From: JAKBCQ01 sp021807585
Lineage (GTDB): Bacteria > Planctomycetota > Planctomycetia > Isosphaerales > Isosphaeraceae
NCBI GenBank assembly: GCA_027325115.1
Contig: DAHWFG010000097.1
Span: 1-18,348 of the forward strand
Length of the DNA: 18,348 nucleotides
Direction: 5' to 3'
Shown: one piece after another, positions 1-7,502 of the stretch
How the letters are laid out: each line of letters opens with the position of its first letter
Position numbering within the stretch: position 1 is the stretch's first letter
Notes under the pieces: generated by a model
What the model was told of the DNA's origin: nothing
The model's database searches: none
The model's input: the letters and a program-made list of their open reading frames with translations, nothing else
Made by a program: the position numbers and the translations under genes

Positions 1-2
1 CG

Positions 3-1115
3 AACACACCTTACGCGCAGTTCAACGGTTCGGGAACGCTTTTGGAGCGTTATCTCGCGGGTCCGAGTTACGTTCCTGGCGTGACGGGGATGGTTGCGCG
101 CACGAGCGCGTCGGGCGTGACCGATTGGTATTTGACGGGCAAGCTCGGCTCGATTCGCGACATCGTCAACACGTCGGGGACGGTGATCGATCACATTTCG
201 TACGGCGCTTTCGGTTCGATCCGCGCCGAGACCAATCCGAGCTCGGGGAGCCAGTTCAAGTTCGACGGGATGCAGTACGATACGATCACGGGATTGTACA
301 ACGATTGGCATCGGGAGTATTCATCGTCGACAGGTCGATTCATCACGATAGATCCAACTGGATTTCTTTCAAATAGCCTGAATCTTTATATCTTTGGAGA
401 CAATACTCCTAGCTATTTTACTGATTCCAACGGATTCTGGGTGAATCCTCCCATATCCACAAAATCCAATATCGCTGAGGGTGTAAATGGGGGCAGTACG
501 CCGATGCCGGGATCATTCGCTAATGGTGGAGCGAATAATAATGTCAATAATACTGCAATCGGAGCCAACAATCCTCCCAACCAAGGAAATGGACAAGGTG
601 CGGGAGGCATTGGAGGGGGAGGAGCAGGCGCGGCAGGTGCAGGTTCTGCAGGTGGATCTAATTCCAGCGGAACAGGACAAGGAACAGGAGGAGGAGGTCC
701 AGATTTGGCGAATCCAATCATTGCTCAAATCGCACAGCAAGGCCAATTAATGGCTGCGCAGGATCAGGCGGGGATTCTCCAAGATGCAAAAGTCGACGCT
801 CGGATCGTCATCGATTACGGCAAGAGCGTCGCTTCCTCCGCTCAATCAATGATCGTTCACATGATTAAATCACTGATCAGAAAGTATCGACTTTATATCC
901 ATGGCGGATCGCGATTTGGCGATCCGAACTTGACGGTTAACATCGTCATTCATTTCCCCGGGATGAATGGAGGACGGAGTCCAGAATACGGTCCGATTAC
1001 ACAAGGGAGCGAATGGGGCCAGGGATGGGTTGGAGCTCCGAGCACTCCGACATCGGTTCAACCACCGCAACCCGTCAGCGATATTGGAATTTTGACAGGT
1101 TCTCTCGGCGGATGA
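3..1115 (+). CDS. Rhs/YD-repeat protein, C-terminal part (5' end outside window)
   Basis: The frame is open from base 3, so the gene continues leftward; the TTG at 42 is an internal Leu codon, not a start. Residues encoded up to about base 435 match the end of the Rhs-associated core: YGAFGSI, then GLYNDWHREYSSSTGRF, IDPTGF, and NLYIFGDNTPSYFTDSNG. This corresponds to the family pattern RYYDPxxGRFxxxDPxG...NLYxYxxNNPxxxxDPxG. In the family the core closes a beta-cocoon shell, and everything after it is a variable tip that is often a toxin. Here the tip begins with a Gly/Asn/Ala-rich linker (about 486-690). A short segment follows with SLIRKYRLYIHGGSRFGDPNLTV, then a Pro-rich end. I recognise no toxin fold or catalytic motif in the tip. 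Base composition falls after the core (about base 350), which fits a displaced or acquired tip. It could equally be a non-toxic wall-associated planctomycete YD-repeat protein. Confidence 0.85.
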   Translation, partial: NTPYAQFNGSGTLLERYLAGPSYVPGVTGMVARTSASGVTDWYLTGKLGSIRDIVNTSGTVIDHISYGAFGSIRAETNPSSGSQFKFDGMQYDTITGLYNDWHREYSSSTGRFITIDPTGFLSNSLNLYIFGDNTPSYFTDSNGFWVNPPISTKSNIAEGVNGGSTPMPGSFANGGANNNVNNTAIGANNPPNQGNGQGAGGIGGGGAGAAGAGSAGGSNSSGTGQGTGGGGPDLANPIIAQIAQQGQLMAAQDQAGILQDAKVDARIVIDYGKSVASSAQSMIVHMIKSLIRKYRLYIHGGSRFGDPNLTVNIVIHFPGMNGGRSPEYGPITQGSEWGQGWVGAPSTPTSVQPPQPVSDIGILTGSLGG

Positions 1116-1144
1116 TTTTTCGTCGGAACGTTGAAAGGAATGTA

Positions 1145-2179
1145 ATGATGTCTGTCAACAAAGCGATCATCGGATCATTTCTTGGTTTAATGTTTGTTTT
1201 TCTGTTCGGATTGCAAATACACGCGCAGAAACCGCGTCACAAAGCTCAGGCAAAAATGGATTATCAATCAAGTATTGAAATTCTCATTGACATGGAAAAG
1301 TTTGATGAGGCGATGAAAATGAATAGGGAAGGTTTTAAGAAGGGGAGAATTGGACAAGAGAACTATTATGTACTGAATGGAGTTATCTATTTACATGCAG
1401 GTTATATTGACAAGTGCTTTCAGGAACTTGAGAAATGCAAGAATATTAATCCTTTATATCCTCATCTTTACGATATTTTGGGAGACGCGTATGCGAGTAT
1501 TGGGAGGTTGGAACAAGCCTTAGAATGCAGTGATCGAGCAATAAAGATTGAAATAGATTTTAGGAGATATCGATCAAGATATTTCATAAATATTCAAGCG
1601 GGTAATCTATTCGAAGCATTGAAATGTGCAGAATTAGATTATAATCTGTTAAAGGCGGAAGGAACTTTTAATACTTACGCTCATTTTGAATATCTATTGT
1701 TTCTTAGTAACCCTCAAAAGATATATAATTTTGCCCTTACAGATCTAAAAAAATATAAATACGCACATCATCTTTCAGGAGAACAGGCTATCTTCTGCGT
1801 GATGAGTCTACGTGCATTAAAGCGGGATAAAGAATCCGATAAAATGCTCCAAGAATGTCTTAATAAATGCAAAAACGCAAAGCCTGGTTGCATTGCGATT
1901 CTTAAGTATCTCAATGGTGATATAAATCTACAAAACACAATTGATGACTGTAAAAAAAATGATAAGCATCGAGAGCCGTGGAATCAGATGAGAGCGCATC
2001 TCTGGATCGGTATCGATCTTTATCAGAAAGGCGAGCTGAAGGATTCTCAAAAAGAACTCGAATGGGTCGTCGATCATCAAGTAACCGACTGCACGTCGAT
2101 TTACGCCTGCGCCGTCGCAAAACCGCTGTTGATTCAACTGAAATTGAAAATGGCACAAGAAGCGAATAAAAAGTTCTAA
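1145..2179 (+). CDS. Secreted TPR-repeat protein downstream of Rhs
   Basis: The product is 344 aa from ATG 1145, which has AAAGGA at 1134-1139, five bases upstream. The open frame extends further left, but that part overlaps the Rhs gene in another frame and lacks a ribosome site; ATG 1148 is an alternative. A Sec signal peptide is evident: SVNK, then a hydrophobic run of about 20 residues ending in HAQ, so the protein should be exported. The body is helical with TPR-like units. The clearest are around residues 64-95 (GVIYLHAGYIDKCFQELEKC) and 105-138 (LYDILGDAYASIGRLEQALE). A further unit lies near the C terminus (WIGIDLYQKGELKDSQKELE). TPRs bind other proteins, so a partner or chaperone role for the adjacent Rhs protein is possible but unproven. 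Bases about 1145-1970 are very AT-rich for this window (about one third G+C in the lines I counted), while the last 200 bases return toward the local composition. Confidence 0.8.
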   Translation: MMSVNKAIIGSFLGLMFVFLFGLQIHAQKPRHKAQAKMDYQSSIEILIDMEKFDEAMKMNREGFKKGRIGQENYYVLNGVIYLHAGYIDKCFQELEKCKNINPLYPHLYDILGDAYASIGRLEQALECSDRAIKIEIDFRRYRSRYFINIQAGNLFEALKCAELDYNLLKAEGTFNTYAHFEYLLFLSNPQKIYNFALTDLKKYKYAHHLSGEQAIFCVMSLRALKRDKESDKMLQECLNKCKNAKPGCIAILKYLNGDINLQNTIDDCKKNDKHREPWNQMRAHLWIGIDLYQKGELKDSQKELEWVVDHQVTDCTSIYACAVAKPLLIQLKLKMAQEANKKF

Positions 2180-2224
2180 TATCATTTTATTGATATTGAT
2201 TGAATCGGCAATGCAATTAGAACC

Positions 2225-2248
2225 TTTATTCTTAAACTTTAGAATAAA
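2225..2248. repeat. AT-rich inverted repeat after the TPR gene
   Basis: TTTATTCT at 2225-2232 pairs exactly with AGAATAAA at 2241-2248 across an 8-base loop. It lies 45 bases past the TPR stop codon, where a transcript end is expected. It is not a classic intrinsic terminator because the stem has little G+C and no U-tract follows on the plus strand (A's follow instead). Confidence 0.35.
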
Positions 2249-2571
2249 AATCCATAGTCTGCGCGTCGGTCCGGTAGGGCAAGCCGGTTGATCGCCGCTC
2301 GTACGAACTCGGCGAATCCGACGTCGGGGGCCTATAAGACATTAATTTACATACATGTAACTATGGAATCAAAATCGACCTCGCGATCGGCGGCGTCTCG
2401 TCGGCCGACCACTCGTGCATGATTGTATCGATCGATATGAATCCGGGATGATTATGGCGAATGCATAACACGAGATCGCCGAGCGGGAAAATGACGAGAC
2501 AACCCCGACTTTATTTCTGCCGGGATCGAACCTTTCGGTGAGCCTTATGATCGATAAGATGATTGAAATAA

Positions 2572-2592
2572 GAGGCTCGACGGGAGCCCCTC
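2572..2592 (-). terminator. Possible intrinsic terminator of the BON gene
   Basis: Read on the minus strand, GGCTC (2588-2584) pairs with GAGCC (2578-2574) around a 5-base loop. Flanking GAG and CTC add imperfect pairing. The downstream bases TCTTATTT are U-rich. It starts 15 bases after the BON stop codon. The core stem is short, so this is tentative. Confidence 0.35.
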
Positions 2593-2607
2593 ATTTGGCA
2601 AAATTCA

Positions 2608-2991
2608 TCAATTCGACGATGTAACGTCGATCGCGTTTTCAATCGACGTCACGCCGTCGACGTGTGACACGATCGTTTGCGCGAGCTGTTTGAGATAATA
2701 CGACGGCAGCCTGCCGCGGAGGCGAACCCTGCCGTTTTCGGCCTCGAACGAGATCGATTGCAAAGCCGAATAGCCGCTCTCGCGGAATTGCTCGTCAATC
2801 GTTTCCAGAAGCGATCTGCGTGATCGAAATCGCTGGGGAAAATCGCTGATCGCCGATTGCGTGAGAAAGGCGTCTTGTACTGCCATGATCTTGGCATCCT
2901 GGGAGAGAGAATCGGGGGGAACGGCCTTACGCCGACATCGCGCCGGTTTCGCGGCGACGATACCGCGGGACCCAAAGAACGGTCCGATCAT
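2608..2991 (-). CDS. Small BON-domain protein
   Basis: The product is 127 aa from ATG 2991. The C-terminal 65 residues form one BON domain: VRLRGRLPSYYLKQLAQTIV is the typical beta-turn-helix part, followed by VDGVTSIENAIDV. BON domains are small alpha/beta modules thought to bind membranes or other proteins. Single-BON proteins with SYYLKQLAQ are, from general knowledge, common in planctomycetes; their function is not established. The first 35 residues are basic and show no signal peptide. The start is uncertain. ATG 2991 has no ribosome site, whereas an internal ATG at 2886 has AGGA ten bases upstream and would give a 92-aa protein, closer to the usual size. The gene stands alone on the minus strand. 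Confidence 0.75.
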   Translation of the reverse strand: MIGPFFGSRGIVAAKPARCRRKAVPPDSLSQDAKIMAVQDAFLTQSAISDFPQRFRSRRSLLETIDEQFRESGYSALQSISFEAENGRVRLRGRLPSYYLKQLAQTIVSHVDGVTSIENAIDVTSSN

Positions 2992-3225
2992 GGGACATTA
3001 GAAACGCGGCGCGTGCAAAAACCCCTCGCGTGGATTCCCTATCAGAATCTCCGCCGCTGGGGCCGTCACGACCGATTTTGCCGCCCCTCGCGAGCGACAA
3101 CCCGAATCGTAAACCGAACGCCCCGTTCGACGCAAGAGCCTTCCACCGGAAATCGGAAAATCGGACGAGACTTCACTAGCCCGAGTTTTCCGCCGCGCGT
3201 CGCCTCCCTCAGCTATGATGAATAA

Positions 3226-3738
3226 TCATGTTATGAAAATGTATTGTCTAGTCGTGTCTGCAAGAACGACAAACATTATGGCGATAAAATAACCATATTC
3301 GATGACCCATAAATCGAGCCGGCTCGGCTCGAAGGGACGTCGGAGAACGATCATCAGTACGGCGATCGAATGCGCCGACGCTGCGATTCAGGCGATTCGA
3401 AAAATCCCTCCGCCGTCGAGGATCGTCGATGTGATCAAAAGCGAGATCGTCTGCTCGAAGAACGCGGCTTTGAGAGCGGATCGATATCGGAGGTCGATCG
3501 CCGAGGAGGCGACGTTTGTAGCCTTGAGCGAAATAATCCAATCGTCGAGCGGATCGCGGACATTCGCCCGATCGTCTTGTGAACCCCGGTTTCCCGGCTG
3601 CTTGGTTTGATGCGAATAGCAAAAGACGCCCGCGGCGTGAACCGCCGCGATCACGGTGACGAACGCGACCCCGCGTCCGATCGCCTGTTCCGGGATGTTT
3701 CGCGCGAAACACGCTCGACTGATCAAGATCGATCCCAA
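3226..3738 (-). pseudogene. Membrane-protein gene interrupted by an in-frame TGA
   Basis: The minus-strand frame is open from about 3755, with only TTG or ATT as possible starts (TTG 3738), down to a TGA at 3388-3390. It then continues in the same frame for 53 more residues to a TGA at 3226-3228. Both sides of the internal stop read like one integral membrane protein. There is a hydrophobic helix near the start (VAFVTVIAAVHAAGVFCY) and another just before the stop (TISLLITSTIL). After the stop come SIAVLMIVLRRPFEPSRLDL and IEYGYFIAIMFVVLAD. The RRPxxPxRxDL...IxxG pattern resembles, as I recall, small planctomycete membrane proteins of unknown function. With no good start codon and one nonsense codon, a decaying gene is the simplest reading. 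A sequencing error or chance open frame in a GATC-rich region cannot be excluded. The opposite-strand frame 3302-3610 was judged less likely because it shows no recognisable feature. Confidence 0.42.
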
Positions 3739-3999
3739 AGAGCTAATGATGATAAATCATACAAATAGAGATAATCTTTCGGTCGTTTTCATCGCTCGCC
3801 TCGCGACCGCCGGGGTTTACATGAAGAACGGCGCGGGTCGGGATCGATTGTATCTCGATTGCGTCGATCGTTCGAGCGATGATTTACGCGGCGGATCGTC
3901 ACTTTTCCCGACCGGCTTTTTTTTCGCCGTGCGATCCGCTAACATAGGGATATCGATAACGTCGAGGTTCTCGCTTATGGACTTCGACGATGGGTTATG
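3739..3999. other. Divergent upstream region, no gene seen
   Basis: This 261-base stretch separates the leftward broken membrane-protein frame from the rightward kinase operon and should hold the operon's promoter. An AT-rich patch at 3745-3776 includes ATGAT-gataa-ATCAT (a 5-base inverted repeat) and a GATAAT that could be a -10 box, but no good -35 is spaced correctly. A run of eight T's lies near 3918. I can assign no site firmly. Confidence 0.4.
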
Positions 4000-4044
4000 A
4001 AAGCCCGCGTGGTCGTTCCGAAGTGGGAACGCGCGCGGGCTTTT
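4000..4044 (+). terminator. Strong hairpin with T-tract in the leader of the kinase operon
   Basis: AAAGCCCGCG (4000-4009) pairs perfectly with CGCGGGCTTT (4034-4043). Inside, GTTCC (4015-4019) pairs with GGAAC (4026-4030), giving one long interrupted stem. The sequence TTTTCACGTTTTT follows on the plus strand. This has the form of an intrinsic terminator. Its position only 25 bases before the kinase start means it either ends an upstream transcript or acts as an attenuator in the operon's own leader. Confidence 0.65.
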
Positions 4045-4053
4045 CACGTTTTT

Positions 4054-4060
4054 AGGGGAG
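4054..4060 (+). promoter_or_regulatory. Ribosome binding site that fixes the kinase start
   Basis: AGGGGAG lies eight bases before ATG 4069. It argues against the in-frame ATG at 3997, whose coding path would run straight through the terminator-like hairpin. Confidence 0.7.
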
Positions 4061-4068
4061 ATGGTGAC

Positions 4069-5268
4069 ATGCCGAAGACTCGCTTCTTCGAGCGATATCG
4101 CGAGCTTCAGGCGTACGTCGATTGGACCGACGACGACGCGGCGCGGGTCGTTGCGCTCAAGCCGGTGCTTGAACCGTACCTGCGCGAACTCGTCGACGAT
4201 TTCTACGCCGCGATCGGCCGCAACGCGAACGCGCAACTCGCCATCACAGGAGGCCAAGAGCAGATCGAGAGGCTCAAGGGAACGCTGATTCTTTGGCTGG
4301 AGGATCTGTTGTCGGGTCGATACGACCTCGATTACGTCGATCGCCGCCGAAGGGTCGGCAAGCGTCATGTCGATATCGGACTGGAGCAAGTCTATACAAA
4401 TGTTGCTATATCACGCCTTCGTTCGGGGATGATGCGATTGATTCAGGATAAGTGGGTCGGTGGGATCGACGAACAGCGCGGCTCGGTTCGGTCGCTGAAT
4501 AAATTGCTCGACCTCGATCTCGCGATCATTGAAGACGCGTATCAAAACGAATATGCACAAAAGATGCAACGGACCGAGCGGCTCGCGGCGCTTGGGCAGG
4601 TGGCGGGAGGGGTGGCGCACGAGTTGCGTAATCCGCTCAACGTCGTAAAGACGTCGGTTTATTACTTGCTCAACGCCAAGAACGCGACCGCGGAGAAAAA
4701 AATCGAGCATCTCAAGCGGATCGAGCGACATGTGGATTTGGCTGATAACGTGATCTCGGTGCTTTCGAGTTTCGCCAAGCAATCGGCGCCGCGTTTGACG
4801 CCCGTCGATATGACCGAGTTGACGCGTGAGACGATTGCTTCGAACCCGATCGATCCCGCGGTGCGGGTAGTGGTCGATCATCCCGACGGCGAAACGACGG
4901 CGTTGGCCGATGCGGATCAATTGCGGATTGTTCTGGGGAATCTGATTCGGAACGCATCGGACGCGATGGAGCGTTCGTCCGATCGGCTGCTGAGGATCAG
5001 GCTGGTGCGGCTTGAGGGAGCGGTGGAGGTCGAGGTGAGCGACACCGGGGTGGGGATTGATAGTTCGATGCTTGAGCGGATCATGGAGCCGCTTTATACG
5101 ACGAAGGCGCGAGGCTTGGGTTTGGGTCTTGCGATCGCCCGCGCGATCCTGGATAAGAATCAGGGAAGTTTGCGCGTGTTGAGCGAGCCGGGTAAAGGTA
5201 GCACGTTCACCGTCCGGCTCGCCGCGCCTCGCTCCGGGACCGCGAGGGAATCGTCCGATGAAGCCTGA
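4069..5268 (+). CDS. Globin-coupled sensor histidine kinase (AfGcHK-like)
   Basis: The 399-aa product has no membrane segment, so it is a cytoplasmic kinase. Residues 1-160 match the globin-coupled sensor/protoglobin fold. His100 in RRVGKRHVDIGLEQVYT is the likely proximal heme ligand and Tyr46 in DDFYAAIG the likely distal residue. These sit at nearly the same positions as His99 and Tyr45 that I recall for AfGcHK of Anaeromyxobacter, an oxygen/redox-sensing heme kinase. The HisKA helix has the phospho-accepting His184 in GGVAHELRNPLNVVKTS. The ATPase domain shows the N box (LGNLIRNASDAM, Asn295), G1 (DTGVGID) and an F/G2 segment (EPLYTTKARGLGLGLAIA). All catalytic boxes are intact. The last 11 bases overlap the next gene, a double-receiver regulator, its probable phosphotransfer partner. 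Heme binding and the ligand are inferred from these residues only. Confidence 0.88.
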   Translation: MPKTRFFERYRELQAYVDWTDDDAARVVALKPVLEPYLRELVDDFYAAIGRNANAQLAITGGQEQIERLKGTLILWLEDLLSGRYDLDYVDRRRRVGKRHVDIGLEQVYTNVAISRLRSGMMRLIQDKWVGGIDEQRGSVRSLNKLLDLDLAIIEDAYQNEYAQKMQRTERLAALGQVAGGVAHELRNPLNVVKTSVYYLLNAKNATAEKKIEHLKRIERHVDLADNVISVLSSFAKQSAPRLTPVDMTELTRETIASNPIDPAVRVVVDHPDGETTALADADQLRIVLGNLIRNASDAMERSSDRLLRIRLVRLEGAVEVEVSDTGVGIDSSMLERIMEPLYTTKARGLGLGLAIARAILDKNQGSLRVLSEPGKGSTFTVRLAAPRSGTARESSDEA

Positions 5269-6022
5269 GGAAGCGAAGATTCTTCTCGTCGACGACGATC
5301 GTGATATATGCCGCAATCTCTGCGATATTTTGGGAGACTTGGGCTATTCGGTCGATACGGCGCACGATGGAGCGACGGCGCTCGAGATGGCCCGCGAACG
5401 CGCCTACGATTTGGCGCTTTTGGATCTGAAGATGCCCGGCATGGACGGATTGACGCTGACGCGTGAGATCCGCAAGATCCGCGCGGGGACGGTGTCGTTG
5501 CTCGTGACCGGGTACGCGAGCGATCAGACCGCGGCGGACGCGATCACCGCGGGGGCGTGGCGGGTTTTTAATAAACCCGTGAACATTCAAGGGTTATTAA
5601 ATGTCGTGAACGAGGCGATCGAGCAGCCGTTTGTGTTGATCGTCGACGACGACCCCGATTTATGCGCCAATTTGTGGGATTTGCTTCGCGACGGTGGATA
5701 TCGCGTGTGTTTGGCGGGGACGCTCGTCGAAGCCGAGGCCGAGCTCAAGGATCGATCGTTTTCGATTGTGTTGATTGATATGAAGATCCCCGACGCCGAC
5801 GGCGAAATCGTATTTCGGCGAGTGCGAGCCGTCGATCCCGAGGCGCGCGCGCTTTTGATCACGGGGCGTCCGCTTGAGACGAGAGATCAGATCGAGGCGG
5901 CGCTCGCCGAGGGCGCCGACGCGGTTTGCTACAAACCGTTCCAGGTCGCCGAGCTTTTATGTACTCTTGAAGATCTTATAAAGCGTAGAAATCAAAAACG
6001 TGATGTCTCAAGCGCTTATTAA
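5258..6022 (+). CDS. Response regulator with two receiver domains
   Basis: The 254-aa product consists of two complete CheY-like receivers and no output domain. Receiver 1 (about 6-120) has acidic residues DDD at 12-14, phospho-acceptor Asp56 in LLDLKMPGMDG and Lys106 in NKP. Receiver 2 (about 125-243) has DDD at 130-132, Asp174 in LIDMKIPDADG and Lys226 in YKP. Both appear competent for phosphorylation. It starts inside the end of the globin-kinase gene (ATG 5258, GAGGG about ten bases upstream), so translation is probably coupled. AfGcHK is, as I recall, also paired with a two-receiver regulator, which supports this kinase-regulator pair being an inherited unit. Without an output domain it must act by protein contact or as a phosphate relay or sink, perhaps to the next kinase. 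Confidence 0.9.
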   Translation: MKPEEAKILLVDDDRDICRNLCDILGDLGYSVDTAHDGATALEMARERAYDLALLDLKMPGMDGLTLTREIRKIRAGTVSLLVTGYASDQTAADAITAGAWRVFNKPVNIQGLLNVVNEAIEQPFVLIVDDDPDLCANLWDLLRDGGYRVCLAGTLVEAEAELKDRSFSIVLIDMKIPDADGEIVFRRVRAVDPEARALLITGRPLETRDQIEAALAEGADAVCYKPFQVAELLCTLEDLIKRRNQKRDVSSAY

Positions 6023-7502
6023 TCCTTTGGGGTCGACCGCGGATTCGCGGGGGACGGACCGATCGGCGGTTCTCGTGATCGAGGACGACGCCGACGCGCG
6101 GGAGAACCTGCGCGATATCCTTGAACTTGAGGATTACACGGTCGAGGTGGCGGGGACCGCCGAAGAGGCGTTGGGTCGTTCGGATTGGTCGCGGTACGAC
6201 GCGATCATTCTCGATCGTCAATTGCCCGACGCCAACGCCGATCTGGTGCTGCCGATCCTCCGTCGCAACGCGCCTCAGGCCGCGGTGATCGTCGTCACGG
6301 GGCACGCCGATCTGCAAGGCGCGATTGAGGCGCTAAGAGAAGGCGCCGTCGATTATATTTTGAAGCCGTTGAGTGTTGAGGCTTTGACCGCGAGCCTGAT
6401 CCGAGTGACTCAGAGGCGCCGCCTGGCGCTCGCGAAGGAGCGGAGTGAGGCGGCGTTTCGCAATTTAGTCGAGGCCGCCGAGTGTTTGATATTGATATTG
6501 GATCCCGACCTGCGTGTCGCGTACTTTAGTAAGTTTGCCGAGGAGCTGACGGGCTTTTCCGCGGCCGACGCGGTGGGACGGCGGTTAATCGAATTGTTCC
6601 CGCCGCGCGACGGCCGCACTCCGCTCGATCAAGAGCTCGCCAAGGCGTTCGACGCGGGGCCGATCCAGGGGGTTGAATATCCGATCGATTGTAAACTTGG
6701 ACATGAGTGCTGGACCGTTTGGAACGCTCGACCGCTGTCCGACCCCGATCGGCGGAAGTCGATCCTCGCGGTCGGACAAGACATCACCAAGGTGAAACAG
6801 GCTCAGGAGCGTGCGTTGCAGTCCGAGCGGCTCGCCGCGATCGGCCAGATGGTGGCGGGTTTGGCGCACGAGAGCCGGAACGCGCTTCAGCGCGCTCAGG
6901 CGTGCCTCGAAATGCTGGCTCTCGCGGTTCAAGATCGCCCCGACGCGCTCGATTTGATCAAACGGCTGCAGACCGCGCAGGATCACCTTCATTTCTTATA
7001 TGAAGACGTGCAGGGTTATGCTGCGCCGATCGTTCTCAAGCGAGCCGATTGCGAATTAAGCGAGGTGTGGCGCGACGCGTGGTCACAGATCGAGCCGATG
7101 CGCAAAGATCGGAGGGTGGAGCTGATCGACACGGCGGCTGTTCGATCGGCGCGGCGCGCGTTCGTCGACCGCTTTCGTTTGGCGCAAGTCTTTCGTAATA
7201 TCTTGGAGAACTCGCTCGCGGCGTGTGATGATCCGGTGCGGATCGAGATCACGACCGACGACGATTCGATCGACGGCTGCGACGTGGTTCGGATCGTCGT
7301 TCGCGACGACGGTCCCGGGCTTTCCGACGAACAGCTCGATCGCGTATTCGACCCCTTTTACACGACGAAAGCGCGGGGGACGGGTCTCGGGCTGGCGATC
7401 GCTCGGCGGATCGTCGACGCTCATTGCGGACGGATCGCCGCCGAAAAATCGAATCGCCCCGGGGCGGTCTTCTCGATCATCCTACCAAAAGGAAGTACAT
7501 GA
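6003..7502 (+). CDS. REC-PAS histidine kinase
   Basis: The start is ATG 6003; the GTG directly before it (6000) is an equally possible start. The ribosome site is weak and the gene overlaps the preceding regulator by 20 bases. The product is about 499 aa and soluble. An N-terminal receiver (about 20-135) has phospho-acceptor Asp71 in IILDRQLPDA and Lys121 in LKPLS. A PAS domain (about 150-265) runs from FRNLVEAAECLILILDPD to ILAVGQDITKVKQ. The HisKA helix has His289 in AGLAHESRNALQRA. The ATPase domain shows the N box (RNILENSLAAC), G1 (DDGPGL) and FDPFYTTKARGTGLGLAIA. A receiver in front of a kinase usually lets one two-component module control another; the double-receiver protein or globin kinase just upstream are obvious candidates. 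The PAS ligand is unknown. Confidence 0.88.
   Translation: MSQALINPLGSTADSRGTDRSAVLVIEDDADARENLRDILELEDYTVEVAGTAEEALGRSDWSRYDAIILDRQLPDANADLVLPILRRNAPQAAVIVVTGHADLQGAIEALREGAVDYILKPLSVEALTASLIRVTQRRRLALAKERSEAAFRNLVEAAECLILILDPDLRVAYFSKFAEELTGFSAADAVGRRLIELFPPRDGRTPLDQELAKAFDAGPIQGVEYPIDCKLGHECWTVWNARPLSDPDRRKSILAVGQDITKVKQAQERALQSERLAAIGQMVAGLAHESRNALQRAQACLEMLALAVQDRPDALDLIKRLQTAQDHLHFLYEDVQGYAAPIVLKRADCELSEVWRDAWSQIEPMRKDRRVELIDTAAVRSARRAFVDRFRLAQVFRNILENSLAACDDPVRIEITTDDDSIDGCDVVRIVVRDDGPGLSDEQLDRVFDPFYTTKARGTGLGLAIARRIVDAHCGRIAAEKSNRPGAVFSIILPKGST

Larger units (their letters stand above)
2180..2607. other. Convergent intergenic region, no gene seen
   Basis: This 428-base stretch lies between the plus-strand TPR gene and the minus-strand BON gene, so both transcripts should end here. 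I found no convincing coding frame. It holds an AT-rich inverted repeat (2225-2248), a short inverted repeat TTACAT-ac-ATGTAA (2347-2360) of unknown role, and a GC-rich hairpin next to the BON stop codon (2572-2592). The left third is AT-rich like the TPR gene and the rest resembles the host composition. Confidence 0.6.

Noticed and set aside
3302..3610. Plus-strand frame of 102 codons with host-like codon use
   Set aside because: It shows no recognisable domain, ribosome site or context, and the minus strand gives a more coherent membrane protein over the same bases.
3817..3944. Minus-strand Arg/Ser/Pro-rich peptide of about 42 residues
   Set aside because: It lacks a ribosome site and is the tail of an antisense shadow frame of the kinase gene; nothing supports translation.
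3997..4068. Upstream extension of the globin kinase from ATG 3997
   Set aside because: The added codons run through a terminator-like hairpin, and ATG 4069 has a strong AGGGGAG site.
4411..5316. Long minus-strand open frame (301 codons) antisense to the globin kinase
   Set aside because: The composition (Arg, His, Pro, Gln rich) and lack of motifs mark it as a shadow of the kinase gene.
7424..7498. Upstream extension of the ANTAR regulator
   Set aside because: It lies within the 3' end of the kinase gene; ATG 7499 has AAGGA and the usual ATGA overlap.
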